Positions 31,339 through 39,343 of a DNA stretch of 42,001 nt are shown here, one piece after another. The notes beneath the pieces are model-generated. The model was not told the DNA's origin. It did no database searches and saw only the letters and a program-made list of their open reading frames with translations. Within the stretch, counting starts at the first letter, position 1; each line of letters begins with the position of its first letter. Source of the stretch: a virus; the IMG/VR virus record IMGVR_UViG_3300022707_000735, positions 1-42,001 of that record. The stretch is one strand, 5' to 3'. The translations under genes were made by a program, and so were the position numbers.

Positions 31339-31448
31339 AAGCCCTTGTAACAGTACTGAAAGTTGTAGGAATTATAAGCTTAATAGTAATATTGGGATTC
31401 GGGTTGTGGGTCTTAGTTATTGCAATAGAAATAATAATGAAATCATGA
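31335..31448 (+). CDS. 37-residue single-span membrane peptide
   Basis: MKALVTVLKVVGIISLIVIL followed by GFGLWVLVIAIEIIMKS: one long hydrophobic segment with Lys at both ends. Its ATG overlaps the stop before it and its TGA overlaps the ATG after it (both ATGA), filling the gap exactly, which argues that it is a real gene. Possible membrane effector; no family recognised. Confidence 0.6.
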   Translation: MKALVTVLKVVGIISLIVILGFGLWVLVIAIEIIMKS

Positions 31449-31726
31449 CTTTAGTAACCACAGCAACTGACCACGAAAAAAAGGAGTTTTATGAGGCGTT
31501 GGAACAGTTAAGAAAAGAACACCCAAACTCAGAAATTCAACGCATTAGCGAGCGTGGATACGATAATTCTAACATGGTAATAGTCGGGTATGTTGACTCG
31601 ATTAAATTTATTTGTCCTAACTTTAAGTTACATTTCGAATTAGATGAAGCCAATTTCAAAGAGTGGACACAACAGATACAAAGAATACGATACAAACACA
31701 AACCATATAAACCACCAACAACATGA
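31445..31726 (+). CDS. Small protein, unknown
   Basis: 93 residues from the ATGA-overlap start; a longer frame upstream is the shadow of the preceding genes. It is charged, with a helical start (DHEKKEFYEALEQLRKEH), a beta middle and a basic, Pro-rich tail (RYKHKPYKPPTT). Coupled by ATGA to the next gene. Not recognised. Confidence 0.55.
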   Translation: MTLVTTATDHEKKEFYEALEQLRKEHPNSEIQRISERGYDNSNMVIVGYVDSIKFICPNFKLHFELDEANFKEWTQQIQRIRYKHKPYKPPTT

Positions 31727-31926
31727 CAGGTAAAATAACAGGAATAGCGTCACGCCCCATAAAAAAGGGGTTTATTAGAATATACAAATCAGATCCAAAA
31801 AACGTTCGTAACGAAGGGGGGATAAGTGAAGTATTTGAGGTTATATATGATGTGGGTGGTACGATTCATATAATTGATACTGAGGATAACCAAGAAAAAA
31901 AAACTAAATTCGATAACTATGTCTAA
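31723..31926 (+). CDS. Small beta-type protein before terminase, unknown
   Basis: 67 residues, beta-rich (GFIRIYKSDP, EVFEVIYDVGGTIHIIDTED). The 3' end overlaps the small terminase gene by eight bases, so the two are co-translated. Not recognised. Confidence 0.55.
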   Translation: MTGKITGIASRPIKKGFIRIYKSDPKNVRNEGGISEVFEVIYDVGGTIHIIDTEDNQEKKTKFDNYV

Positions 31927-32425
31927 AAAGAAAAAAGGTACCGAAAGCAAGATGATTGGAAACAAGTTCTGGGAAAGAAGAGCTAAACACGGTAGAGATA
32001 AACTATTCAAAGATGGTGACCTACTATGGGAGGCAGCTACGGAGTACTTCAACGACTGTCTAAAGAACCCAATCCAAGAGGAAAAGCTATTCCATAGCAA
32101 GGGCATTATAACAAAGGGATACACCCAGAAAATGATCCCCTTCACTAAAACAGGACTATGCTTATACCTTGGATGTTCTGCATCTTATTTCAGGACATTT
32201 AAGACAGTAAATAAGGAAAGTACATCCAAATCAGCCAAAGATTATTTAGCAATCATTGAAAAAATCGAGGACACTATCTTCACGCAGCAGTTCAACGGGG
32301 CTGCATCTGACATGCTAAATGCCAACATCATAGCACGTAGTTTAGGGCTTGTAGACAAGAAGCATAACACGATAGAATCAGAGCAACCACTGTTTCCAGA
32401 CGTTAAACCAAATAAGAAGCCATGA
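31919..32425 (+). CDS. terS: Terminase small subunit
   Basis: 168 residues from the ATG overlapping the preceding stop region (MSKKKKGTE..). It has a basic N-terminus, LLWEAATEYFNDCLKNPIQEEK, TKTGLCLYLGCSASYFRTFK as a helix-turn-helix-like segment, and QFNGAASDMLNANIIARSLGLVDKK, the C-terminal pattern of gp3-like small terminases in Bacteroidota phages. It would recognise the packaging site and regulate the large subunit. The large subunit lies about 660 bases downstream, separated by three small genes, which is unusual. Confidence 0.8.
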   Translation: MSKKKKGTESKMIGNKFWERRAKHGRDKLFKDGDLLWEAATEYFNDCLKNPIQEEKLFHSKGIITKGYTQKMIPFTKTGLCLYLGCSASYFRTFKTVNKESTSKSAKDYLAIIEKIEDTIFTQQFNGAASDMLNANIIARSLGLVDKKHNTIESEQPLFPDVKPNKKP

Positions 32426-32547
32426 AAGTATTAGCCATAATAGTGAGGCTTTTTGAGTTGAATAGGAATAGGGGATTAAAGTTGTCTCCACCGCGTGTAA
32501 CAAGTAGACTAAGCCCAATGTTTATAGGGGTTCATGAAATACAATAA
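32422..32547 (+). CDS. 41-residue basic protein, unknown
   Basis: MKVLAIIVRLFELNRNRGLK..: short amphipathic start, then basic. The ATG overlaps the small terminase stop (ATGA). It is supported only by coupling and by filling the gap, so it could be chance. Confidence 0.4.
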   Translation: MKVLAIIVRLFELNRNRGLKLSPPRVTSRLSPMFIGVHEIQ

Positions 32548-32558
32548 TAACTAAAATT

Positions 32559-32714
32559 ATGACAAGATCAGAACACATAAAGCAGTACCTGGATGATAAC
32601 AATCTACCCTACTTTACATGGATGGGTGGACTGGTTTCTGTTGATCTTGACAAGTTCACCAAGGAAGAGTTAACAAATTATAATAACTTTGTTTATAATC
32701 TACAAAAGAAATAA
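32559..32714 (+). CDS. 51-residue protein, unknown
   Basis: MTRSEHIKQYLDDNNLPYFT, then WMGGLVSVDLDKFTKEELTN and a polar end. Codon use and composition look like a genuine small gene, and it fits tightly between an A-rich leader and the next ATG. Not recognised. Confidence 0.55.
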   Translation: MTRSEHIKQYLDDNNLPYFTWMGGLVSVDLDKFTKEELTNYNNFVYNLQKK

Positions 32715-32717
32715 CCT

Positions 32718-33080
32718 ATGGCCCTACTACCCAACCTCGAATTAGACGAAATAGTGACCGGAAAGAATAAAGCACGGTGCGCAATATGGTATAATTGTAC
32801 CATTAGATTGGAATGTGCAAATGATAATTACTATTTTGACAGCTTTATTCACGCACCCTTTGAAATGCAGATAGGCGTTTACTTGGCTTATTATGATAGC
32901 TTGGGGCTTCATGTAAACGCAATAAGGCTCCACGATCATGATGGTGGTTATTATTGGCATGGTATGGCTGTACGGTTTATTGATGACATAAGCGGAAACC
33001 GTACAGAAGCCTACCGCGAAGCATTCAGAAATGCAGACGAAATAGCGAATGCAGATATTTCCAAAAAGGAAACAACTTAA
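32718..33080 (+). CDS. Unknown protein between terminase genes
   Basis: 120 residues, His/Tyr/Asp-rich in the middle (NAIRLHDHDGGYYWHGMAVRF) with a helical, acidic C-terminus. The HDHDGGYYWH cluster could bind metal, but no nuclease family was recognised. It lies five bases before the large terminase gene. Confidence 0.6.
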   Translation: MALLPNLELDEIVTGKNKARCAIWYNCTIRLECANDNYYFDSFIHAPFEMQIGVYLAYYDSLGLHVNAIRLHDHDGGYYWHGMAVRFIDDISGNRTEAYREAFRNADEIANADISKKETT

Positions 33081-33085
33081 TACTA

Positions 33086-34312
33086 ATGTTCATACGCACC
33101 ACCGCAATAAACAAACTACTAGCACTAACCAATCGAAAGAAGGTCATTCAAGGCGGTACGTGGGCAGGTAAGACCTACGGAATACTACCAATCATAATCA
33201 ATCAGTGTGCAAATAGTGGAGGCTTAGAATATACCATCGTTGCCGAGTCAGTTCCAGCCCTAAAGAAAGGGGTAATCAAGGATTTTAAGAAGATCATGAT
33301 GGAAACTAATAGGTGGATTGAGGACAATTATAACGCAACTGATAAGAAGTATACATTTACAAAAGGGTCCTACATCGAATTTAGTTCTTTTGCTACTGTA
33401 GGGGATGCAGAGGCAGCAGGTAAGCGTACCGGTTTATTTATAAACGAAGCCCCTTACATAAACTTTGATATTGCCGATGCGTTAATGATGCGTACCACGG
33501 GTGATATATGGTTAGACTTTAACCCTCACCAGAGATTCTGGGCCCATGAACATCTAGTTGATACTAAAGAGGCCGACTTCTTAATTTTAACCTATAGAGA
33601 CAACGAGGGGTTACCTGAGACTATACTCGAAGAGTTACAGATAAAGAAAGGAAAAGCGTTCTATAATATTGGTTTACCAGTAGAGCAATTGTACAAGGAA
33701 TCTAACATTAAAGATAAACATTGGGCCAACTGGTGTAAGGTTTATCTGGACGGATTAATTGGAAGTCTGGAGGGTGTTATTTTTCAGGAAGGCGTACAGT
33801 GGGACATAGTAAAAGAGGCGCCAAAAGACAGTACTCTGCTAGGGTTTGGGATGGATTTTGGATTTACTAACGACCCTACAACCTGGCTGTCCGGAAGCAA
33901 GTGTAATAATTCAATATACTTTGACCAGCTTATTTACCAAACGGGATTGTTTAATAAAGGCATAGCTAAGTTGGTAAAACAGTCTGGAGCCAACTATGGT
34001 AAACCCACTATTGCTGACCAATCAGACCCTAAATCCATAGCCGAAATTCTTCAATACGGCATATCTATTAGGAAATACAAATGGACAAAGGATAGTATTG
34101 ATTTTGGAATAGGGTTACTCCAAGAGAATAAATTCTATGTCACCGAAAACAGCACGGATACAATAAAAGAATTACGTAAATATTCATGGAAGATCGATAA
34201 ATCTGGAAAAACTACAAATGAACCAATCGCGATTAATAACCATTCGATTGATGCCATGAGATATTTCGCCACTGAGTTCATGAAGCAAAGAGTAAAGCAC
34301 AAATCATTTTAA
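33086..34312 (+). CDS. terL: Terminase large subunit
   Basis: 408 residues. ATPase: VIQGGTWAGKTYG is Walker A (Gly23-Thr30), TGLFINEAPY is Walker B with Glu. Nuclease (RNase H fold): FGMDFGFTNDPTTW gives the first Asp, PTIADQSDPKSIAEI the second, and NNHSIDAMRYF the third. It pumps DNA into the prohead and cuts the concatemer. The 'NDPTT', 'D-SDPKS' and 'HSIDAMRY' motifs match PBSX/Terminase_3-like enzymes common in Bacteroidota and Firmicutes phages. A 340-base non-coding interval separates it from the portal gene. Confidence 0.95.
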   Translation: MFIRTTAINKLLALTNRKKVIQGGTWAGKTYGILPIIINQCANSGGLEYTIVAESVPALKKGVIKDFKKIMMETNRWIEDNYNATDKKYTFTKGSYIEFSSFATVGDAEAAGKRTGLFINEAPYINFDIADALMMRTTGDIWLDFNPHQRFWAHEHLVDTKEADFLILTYRDNEGLPETILEELQIKKGKAFYNIGLPVEQLYKESNIKDKHWANWCKVYLDGLIGSLEGVIFQEGVQWDIVKEAPKDSTLLGFGMDFGFTNDPTTWLSGSKCNNSIYFDQLIYQTGLFNKGIAKLVKQSGANYGKPTIADQSDPKSIAEILQYGISIRKYKWTKDSIDFGIGLLQENKFYVTENSTDTIKELRKYSWKIDKSGKTTNEPIAINNHSIDAMRYFATEFMKQRVKHKSF

Positions 34313-34317
34313 ATTAC

Positions 34318-34325
34318 TATCTTTG
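34318..34325 (+). promoter_or_regulatory. Possible -7 element TATCTTTG after terL
   Basis: TATCTTTG lies six bases after the large terminase stop and fits TAnnTTTG closely, though no good -33 TTG was seen. If active it would transcribe the following non-coding interval, starting near 34331. Confidence 0.4.
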
Positions 34326-34381
34326 CCTTATAAAATATCTGCTTGAAGATGAACATTATTTATTATCATACAATCCTGAAG

Positions 34382-34467
34382 GTACTACGTACACCTTTCA
34401 ATAGGGTATGACGGCAAGTAAAGACCGTTTACAGTAAGGTCGTTGTTTATTGTAAAGGTGTTAGTAC
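34382..34467 (+). ncRNA. Candidate structured RNA between terL and portal
   Basis: The interval 34313-34652 has no convincing gene; the best open frame is about 20 codons at 34350. It contains a long stem: CACCTTTCAATA (34392-34403) pairs with TATTGTAAAGGTG (34448-34460) with one bulged U, extended below by GTACT (34382-34386) with AGTAC (34463-34467). The loop can form GACC/GGTC or the alternative ACGG/CCGT. A second hairpin CCCCT..AGGGG lies at 34511-34526. It may be a non-coding RNA, a packaging site or a leader. Structure is seen; function is unknown. Confidence 0.45.
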
Positions 34468-34580
34468 ATGTGTATATGATTTCGGTAACACGATAAACAT
34501 ACTAAAGGCGCCCCTTAAAGTAGGGGAGGGCAGCACATCAAAAGCATTCCTCTGTAAAAGGACGGATATTTTACTTTCCA

Positions 34581-34610
34581 TTGTTTATTAAATATTTTTA
34601 CATACATTTG
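34581..34610 (+). promoter_or_regulatory. Strong Bacteroidota-type promoter for the head operon
   Basis: TTG at 34581-34583, a 19-base spacer and TACATTTG at 34603-34610 match TTTG-N19-TAnnTTTG almost ideally. AAGGGCTA follows about 10 bases later, the same leader motif as in two other promoters here. It should drive portal, protease and capsid genes. Confidence 0.8.
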
Positions 34611-34632
34611 TATACCATAAGGGCTAGCTTAC

Positions 34633-34653
34633 TTAATTATTATCAATAATTAA
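34633..34653. promoter_or_regulatory. Inverted repeat over the portal start codon
   Basis: TTAATTATT and AATAATTAA form a perfect 9-bp inverted repeat with a 3-base spacer; the last A is the A of the portal ATG. As RNA it would be a weak A-U hairpin at the start; as DNA it could be an operator for the promoter 25 bases upstream. Confidence 0.55.
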
Positions 34654-35981
34654 TGGCAAGGCAAGCGAACTCTCTTAAAACTAGGTTAAACAACGCTTAT
34701 AAAGCGCTCACAAGCCACGATCAAGTAAGCTTTGGTAACAGTAACATAACCTATTCAACAGTATTTTCAGAAGGATTCGTATTTAACAACCATAATCTTG
34801 ATAAATTAGTACGTGACGGGTACGCATCCAACACAGATGTATACTCAATCATATCGAGAATCATTAGAACAGGGGCGTCTATACCAGTAATAATTGAGAA
34901 TAAGAATCCCAACGGAGAAATAGAGATAATTGAATCGGGCAACTTCTTTGATTTCGTTCATCAACCAAACAAGAAACAAAACAGGTTTGAGTTTACAGAG
35001 GATGCGTTAGGGTATCAATTGACCACAGGAAATGAGTTAATCACAGGAACAACACCCTCAGGATTTTCAGATAGCCTGTATACAACACTAAATTTAATAC
35101 CACCACAGCTTACTTCAATCAAAGTATCGGGCACTGAACTGTTTGACACGACTGAATCTTATGAAGTAATGTTCAATAATAAAAAATTCAAATTCACGCA
35201 GGAACAAGTCAAACACATAAAATATTTTAATCCAACCATTGAGGGATTCAGGTCCAAGATGGGATTATCACCATTACAAGCGGCATTCAATACTTTAATG
35301 GCTTCTAATGAACAGGCCGTTGCGTCTAAGAGCGTATTCAAGAACAGAGGCGCAAACGGAATGATTAGTTCAGAGGGCGACAATCCAATGACCCCTGAGG
35401 AATCAGAGGATTTACAGGGTACTATTGATCACAAAATTGGAGGAGCGGACAAGTTCAACAAGATTGTAGGAACAACAGCGAGGGTTAAGTACACTCAATT
35501 CGGTTTATCACCTGCCGATATGAAGCTAATCGAAAGTGGAGTATTAACCATGCGACAATTAGCGAATGCTTATCATGTTGATTCCTCAAATTTTAATGAC
35601 CCTGCCAACAAGAAGTTTAACAACCTCAAGGAAGGACAAAAGTCTCTTTATGTAAATGCCGTCCTTCCTGCATTAGACAGGCATTATCTTGGTTACAACG
35701 AGTTTGTTACCCCTGGGTGGAATGAAAAAGATAACGCCAATTACAACGTGAGAGCAGATATAAGCTCCATCGAATCCCTTCAGGATGATCAGAATAAGAA
35801 AGTAGACAAACAGGCTAAGATGTCCAAAGCAATAACTGATGTGGTTATGAGGGTCGGAGAGAACAAGATAAGCAGGGAAAGCGCAATTGAAACGTTAATG
35901 ATCTCATTTGACATGAGCGAGGATAAGGCTATAAGGATAATGGGAACAACTGAGAACACTAATACAGACGGTAATGGTTAA
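34653..35981 (+). CDS. Portal protein, HK97 family
   Basis: 442 residues. The pattern fits HK97-type portals: VYSIISRIIRTGASIPVIIE (about 65-85), FTEDALGYQLTTGNELI, IPPQLTSIKV, then EQVKHIKYFNP.., GLSPLQAAFNTLMASNEQAVASKSVFKNRGANGMIS and LSPADMKLIESGVLTMRQLANAYHV. It forms the ring through which DNA enters and leaves the head. The C-terminal 70 residues are charged. It is the first gene of the head operon, after a strong promoter. A 32-codon gene starts inside its 3' end. Confidence 0.92.
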   Translation: MARQANSLKTRLNNAYKALTSHDQVSFGNSNITYSTVFSEGFVFNNHNLDKLVRDGYASNTDVYSIISRIIRTGASIPVIIENKNPNGEIEIIESGNFFDFVHQPNKKQNRFEFTEDALGYQLTTGNELITGTTPSGFSDSLYTTLNLIPPQLTSIKVSGTELFDTTESYEVMFNNKKFKFTQEQVKHIKYFNPTIEGFRSKMGLSPLQAAFNTLMASNEQAVASKSVFKNRGANGMISSEGDNPMTPEESEDLQGTIDHKIGGADKFNKIVGTTARVKYTQFGLSPADMKLIESGVLTMRQLANAYHVDSSNFNDPANKKFNNLKEGQKSLYVNAVLPALDRHYLGYNEFVTPGWNEKDNANYNVRADISSIESLQDDQNKKVDKQAKMSKAITDVVMRVGENKISRESAIETLMISFDMSEDKAIRIMGTTENTNTDGNG

Positions 35982-36072
35982 GAAAAAGGTCAAAGTTGAT
36001 GTTAAGGCCTTAAAAGAGGCTATCAAAATAAAGTCTAAGATTATTAAGGGCAACAAAATTGTGAAAAAATGA
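35974..36072 (+). CDS. 32-residue basic peptide between portal and protease
   Basis: MVKKKVKVDVKALKEAIKIK and then SKIIKGNKIVKK: almost half Lys. It begins inside the portal stop region, and its TGA overlaps the protease ATG (ATGA), filling the gap exactly. Could bind DNA or act as a small head-assembly factor, or serve only to couple translation of the protease. Confidence 0.5.
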   Translation: MVKKKVKVDVKALKEAIKIKSKIIKGNKIVKK

Positions 36073-36875
36073 GAGTACATATTCCAGAATTCGAGACAAA
36101 AAAGGAGCTTTTTAAATATCTTATCGATAATAAGAAGGCTTTGGTTGATAAAAAGAAGTCATTACCAATATATGCTGATTGTGTAAGCTTCAAGACTTCA
36201 AATGTCGGACCATCAAAAGATGGTAATGCAACAAAAGGAAATGCCGCCGTTACTGAAGATGTTGATATATTACGCGTAAAGGTTGTTGCTAATACGGCGA
36301 ACTGGATTGACTCACACATGGATATGTTATTGCCAGACTCAGCAGCCAAATCCATTAGTGAAAGAAAAGGCATTATACCTCACCTTCACGATCACCAGCA
36401 TAGGATTGACGCAAAGGTTGGGGAGGTAAAAGACATTTTATTAAGTGATTTGTCATTTGCAGAGTTGGGCATTAAAGGATCCGGAACAACACAGGCAATC
36501 GTATTTATCACTGATATAATGAAAAGCTACAACGAAAAGGTTTTCAATCAGTATAAAATGGGGAATATCAACCAACATTCGATTGGTTTACAATATATGA
36601 AATTAGACTTGGCTATTAATGATGAAGAAAGCGAAAAAGAATTTGACTTTTGGAACAAACATTTAGATCAGGTAATTAACAAAGAGGTTGCAGAAAAAAG
36701 AGGTTTCTTTTGGGTCGTTCAAGAGATAAAGCTGATTGAGAATTCCGCGGTACTATTTGGAAGTAACGAAATTACACCGACACTAGATAATAATATAAAA
36801 CAGGAGCCGATTGAAATCACTCCTAAGTCTGAGCCGCCTGAGGACACTCAGAAAGGATTCTTTGAAGGTTGGTAA
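36069..36875 (+). CDS. Prohead (capsid maturation) protease-like protein, S78 type
   Basis: 268 residues. IIPHLHDHQHRIDAKVGEV (about 102-120) carries the D-H motif with His109 as candidate catalytic His, and INQHSIGLQYMKL (168-178) carries candidate Ser171, in the order seen in HK97-type serine proteases. C-terminal residues 235-268 are Pro/Glu-rich. It sits between portal and capsid genes, as expected. It should remove the N-terminal part of the capsid protein. The catalytic assignment is by motif only. Confidence 0.75.
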   Translation: MRVHIPEFETKKELFKYLIDNKKALVDKKKSLPIYADCVSFKTSNVGPSKDGNATKGNAAVTEDVDILRVKVVANTANWIDSHMDMLLPDSAAKSISERKGIIPHLHDHQHRIDAKVGEVKDILLSDLSFAELGIKGSGTTQAIVFITDIMKSYNEKVFNQYKMGNINQHSIGLQYMKLDLAINDEESEKEFDFWNKHLDQVINKEVAEKRGFFWVVQEIKLIENSAVLFGSNEITPTLDNNIKQEPIEITPKSEPPEDTQKGFFEGW

Positions 36876-36934
36876 TAATAATTAATAATAATCAGATGGA
36901 TTTAAAATAAAGATTCATCACAAAACAAATTAAA

Positions 36935-38431
36935 ATGAAAAAAAGGAAAGAAAGATTTGCTAAAAATCTTAAAGTATTTGCATTAACTATGATTGCATTT
37001 GTAGTTGTGGGTATGGTAATGGCTTGTAACGGAATCGACACAATAACACTGGTGGATAGCCTACAAGTATCCGGTGTAATTGGTGGTAGTGCCATAGCTG
37101 TTAAACTTGGTTCTTTGGTGCCATGGATGAAGTTGGTTGATAGTGTTGAAACATTTAGTAAGCTTGATACATCGGACTTTGACAAACTAACAACTGAGGA
37201 GAAAACGATGTACCACAAGGCAGTACAACAAGATCTAGTTGAAACAGTTGCCAAACTTCAAGAACAATTAAACGCTTCTGAAACAGACGCGGACAAGGTT
37301 GAAAGGCTAACAGAACAACTTGCAGCCTCAAAACTGATGTTTGATAATCTGGAGAAAGTTCAAATAAATCAAGGCGAACTGATTGCCAAAATTGATAAAG
37401 GTGGTACGGAATTGCCATTGACCTTTGAAAGCTCTTTGAAAAAGGCCTGGGATGAAGGATTAGACGAATTGAAGTCAGCAGAAAAGAATAGAGGGGTTCA
37501 TACTATTGAAGTTAAGGAAACCCAAACATACGGTGACATCAATGCAGGATTAGATTTTGCGCAAATGCGACCAGGGGTAATTGATAAGCCTGTTAGAGCT
37601 CCAAAGATAAGAAGCTTGTTCGGTGTAGTTCCTTTGGCTACTGAGTTTTACAAATTCACACAACAAACAGATGTTGCTAGGGATGCTCAGAACGTTGCAA
37701 AATGTGCTCCAGTAGTATCAAATACAAAAGAAACGTTGACCGTTTCCTCAATTGAAACAAAAGTTGTTAAGGATCAGATTACATTTTGTAGAATGTTCGT
37801 TGATGATTATCCTTTCATGCAAGCAAGAATCAATAAATTAATAAACGAATCCCTCGCATTGAGAATTGATTCGCAATTACTGTTAGGTGATGGAATTGGC
37901 GAAAACTTATTTTCCATTGATTCAGTGTCTTCAGTGTTTTCCGCAGCTAATGCCGCTTGTGTTCTTACGGCATCTATTCAAGCCGCTACAATGGTCGATT
38001 TGATACTTGGTATGCAAACTCAAATTATCGAGTTAGGCCAACAAGAAGGATTTGATCCCGATGTTGTTATTGTAAACAAGTGTGATTGGTTCAAAGAAGT
38101 TGAATCCAGAAAGGATCTAAACAATAACTATTTGGATAGTCGTGTTACTATGATTGGTGGAACTCCTTTCATCGGTGGAATGATGGTCATGTGGACCCCG
38201 ATTGTTGCACAAAATAGTCTTTATGTGTTTGATTCAACAAAGGGTGAGATTATTGACAGACAAACGTTAACGATTGAAACTGCTTTCCAAAACAAAGATA
38301 ACTGGGAGAAACAAATCGCTGACCTACAAGGTTGGGAAAGGTTGAATTTCTTAGTTCCTTCTGAATTGGCAAACGCATTTATGAAGACAACGGACATCAC
38401 AGCGGCAATTGCAGCTATCCTGAAGCCTTAA
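36935..38431 (+). CDS. Major capsid protein, HK97 fold, with N-terminal membrane-type segment
   Basis: 498 residues. Residues 1-12 are basic and 13-31 strongly hydrophobic (VFALTMIAFVVVGMVMAC), like a signal or lipoprotein leader; 43-64 are moderately hydrophobic. Residues about 80-155 form a coiled coil like the HK97 delta scaffold domain. From about 195 the capsid core follows: FAQMRPGVIDKPVRAPKIRSLFGV, SLALRIDSQLLLGDGIGENLF, PDVVIVNKCDW.., GGTPFIGGMMVMWTP. The protease upstream probably removes the N-terminal region. A membrane-type leader before the scaffold is unusual for this family. A terminator follows directly. Confidence 0.9.
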   Translation: MKKRKERFAKNLKVFALTMIAFVVVGMVMACNGIDTITLVDSLQVSGVIGGSAIAVKLGSLVPWMKLVDSVETFSKLDTSDFDKLTTEEKTMYHKAVQQDLVETVAKLQEQLNASETDADKVERLTEQLAASKLMFDNLEKVQINQGELIAKIDKGGTELPLTFESSLKKAWDEGLDELKSAEKNRGVHTIEVKETQTYGDINAGLDFAQMRPGVIDKPVRAPKIRSLFGVVPLATEFYKFTQQTDVARDAQNVAKCAPVVSNTKETLTVSSIETKVVKDQITFCRMFVDDYPFMQARINKLINESLALRIDSQLLLGDGIGENLFSIDSVSSVFSAANAACVLTASIQAATMVDLILGMQTQIIELGQQEGFDPDVVIVNKCDWFKEVESRKDLNNNYLDSRVTMIGGTPFIGGMMVMWTPIVAQNSLYVFDSTKGEIIDRQTLTIETAFQNKDNWEKQIADLQGWERLNFLVPSELANAFMKTTDITAAIAAILKP

Positions 38432-38450
38432 TACGGTTAAATGATAACAA

Positions 38451-38478
38451 ACCGCCTTATGAAAGTAAGGCGGTTTTG
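38451..38478 (+). terminator. Rho-independent terminator after capsid gene
   Basis: Perfect 9-bp stem ACCGCCTTA/TAAGGCGGT with loop TGAAAG, followed by TTTGT. It would limit read-through, so that capsid protein is made in excess of the connector genes. Confidence 0.9.
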
Positions 38479-38512
38479 TAGGTAAAAAACGTAATTAACT
38501 AATATTATTATC

Positions 38513-38809
38513 ATGGAAATTGTAAAGTTTAAAAAAGAGCACATTGCAGGATTTGCCAAGGGTGATGTAAGAAAATTCGATTCGGCATTTGCCACGAGAC
38601 TGAAAAAAGAAGGATATGTTTCTAAGGCAACAGAAAAAGAACTTAAAGACCATTTGGAAGAATTAGCCAAAAGGAAGAATGTAGGTAACTACGAAGAAAT
38701 TAAAGCTATGGCCAATAGTTCTCACGATGAATGCGATGGTTGTAATGATGAGAAGGATCAAGTTCTTGGGATTACAATTATTGATGAAACAATAGAGAAA
38801 AAAAAATAA
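38513..38809 (+). CDS. Small protein after capsid gene, unknown
   Basis: 98 residues: VKFKKEHIAGFAKGDVRKFD, FATRLKKEGYVSKATEKEL, then an acidic end with a Cys pair (DECDGCNDEKD). The 'K-H-AG--KGD---F' start resembles small proteins next to capsid genes in Bacteroidota phages. Function unknown; could be a head completion or decoration factor. Confidence 0.65.
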   Translation: MEIVKFKKEHIAGFAKGDVRKFDSAFATRLKKEGYVSKATEKELKDHLEELAKRKNVGNYEEIKAMANSSHDECDGCNDEKDQVLGITIIDETIEKKK

Positions 38810-38819
38810 CTAAAACAAG

Positions 38820-39332
38820 ATGCCATTATTAACACCAGATGCTTACAAAGTCGGGATACTTCAAATCGCAACAAATAAAATTAACGTTGTTGATTTGCTT
38901 GTTTACATTACAGACTTCGAAAAGAACTATTTACAGGAACTTTTAGGGTGTGATTTGTACGATTTGTATGTGGCTGATTTGGATGGGCAGGGCAATCCGC
39001 AAACGCAAAGATTTATAGACATATACGATGAGTTTTGTATCGATGAAGATGATTGTGGCATTCAATGGAAAAGTGAAGGTATATTCCAAATGACAAAAGA
39101 GTTTGTTTATTGGGAATATGTACGGAATCAGCCAGTAACTAACACAAGCACAGGTGATGTTGCAAATCAAAATGAGGTATCACGTGAAACATCGAGCAGT
39201 GAAACGAGGATTTATAGAACATACAACGAAGCTGTAAACACGTATAAGGCTATCCAATGGTTCGTCTGTGATAACGAAACAGTATACCCCGAATACAACG
39301 GGATAAACAAACGCAAAACCAGTTGGTTTTAA
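38820..39332 (+). CDS. Head-tail connector-like protein (gp6 position)
   Basis: 170 residues. Acidic, helical, with FEKNYLQELLGCDLYDLYVADL (about 32-53), FVYWEYVRNQPV and NTYKAIQWFV near the C-terminus. This pattern matches the DUF6712-like family often placed after capsid genes in Bacteroidota phages, thought to be head-tail adaptors. Role inferred from position and recalled family. Confidence 0.65.
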   Translation: MPLLTPDAYKVGILQIATNKINVVDLLVYITDFEKNYLQELLGCDLYDLYVADLDGQGNPQTQRFIDIYDEFCIDEDDCGIQWKSEGIFQMTKEFVYWEYVRNQPVTNTSTGDVANQNEVSRETSSSETRIYRTYNEAVNTYKAIQWFVCDNETVYPEYNGINKRKTSWF

Positions 39333-39343
39333 AAAAAAGAATT

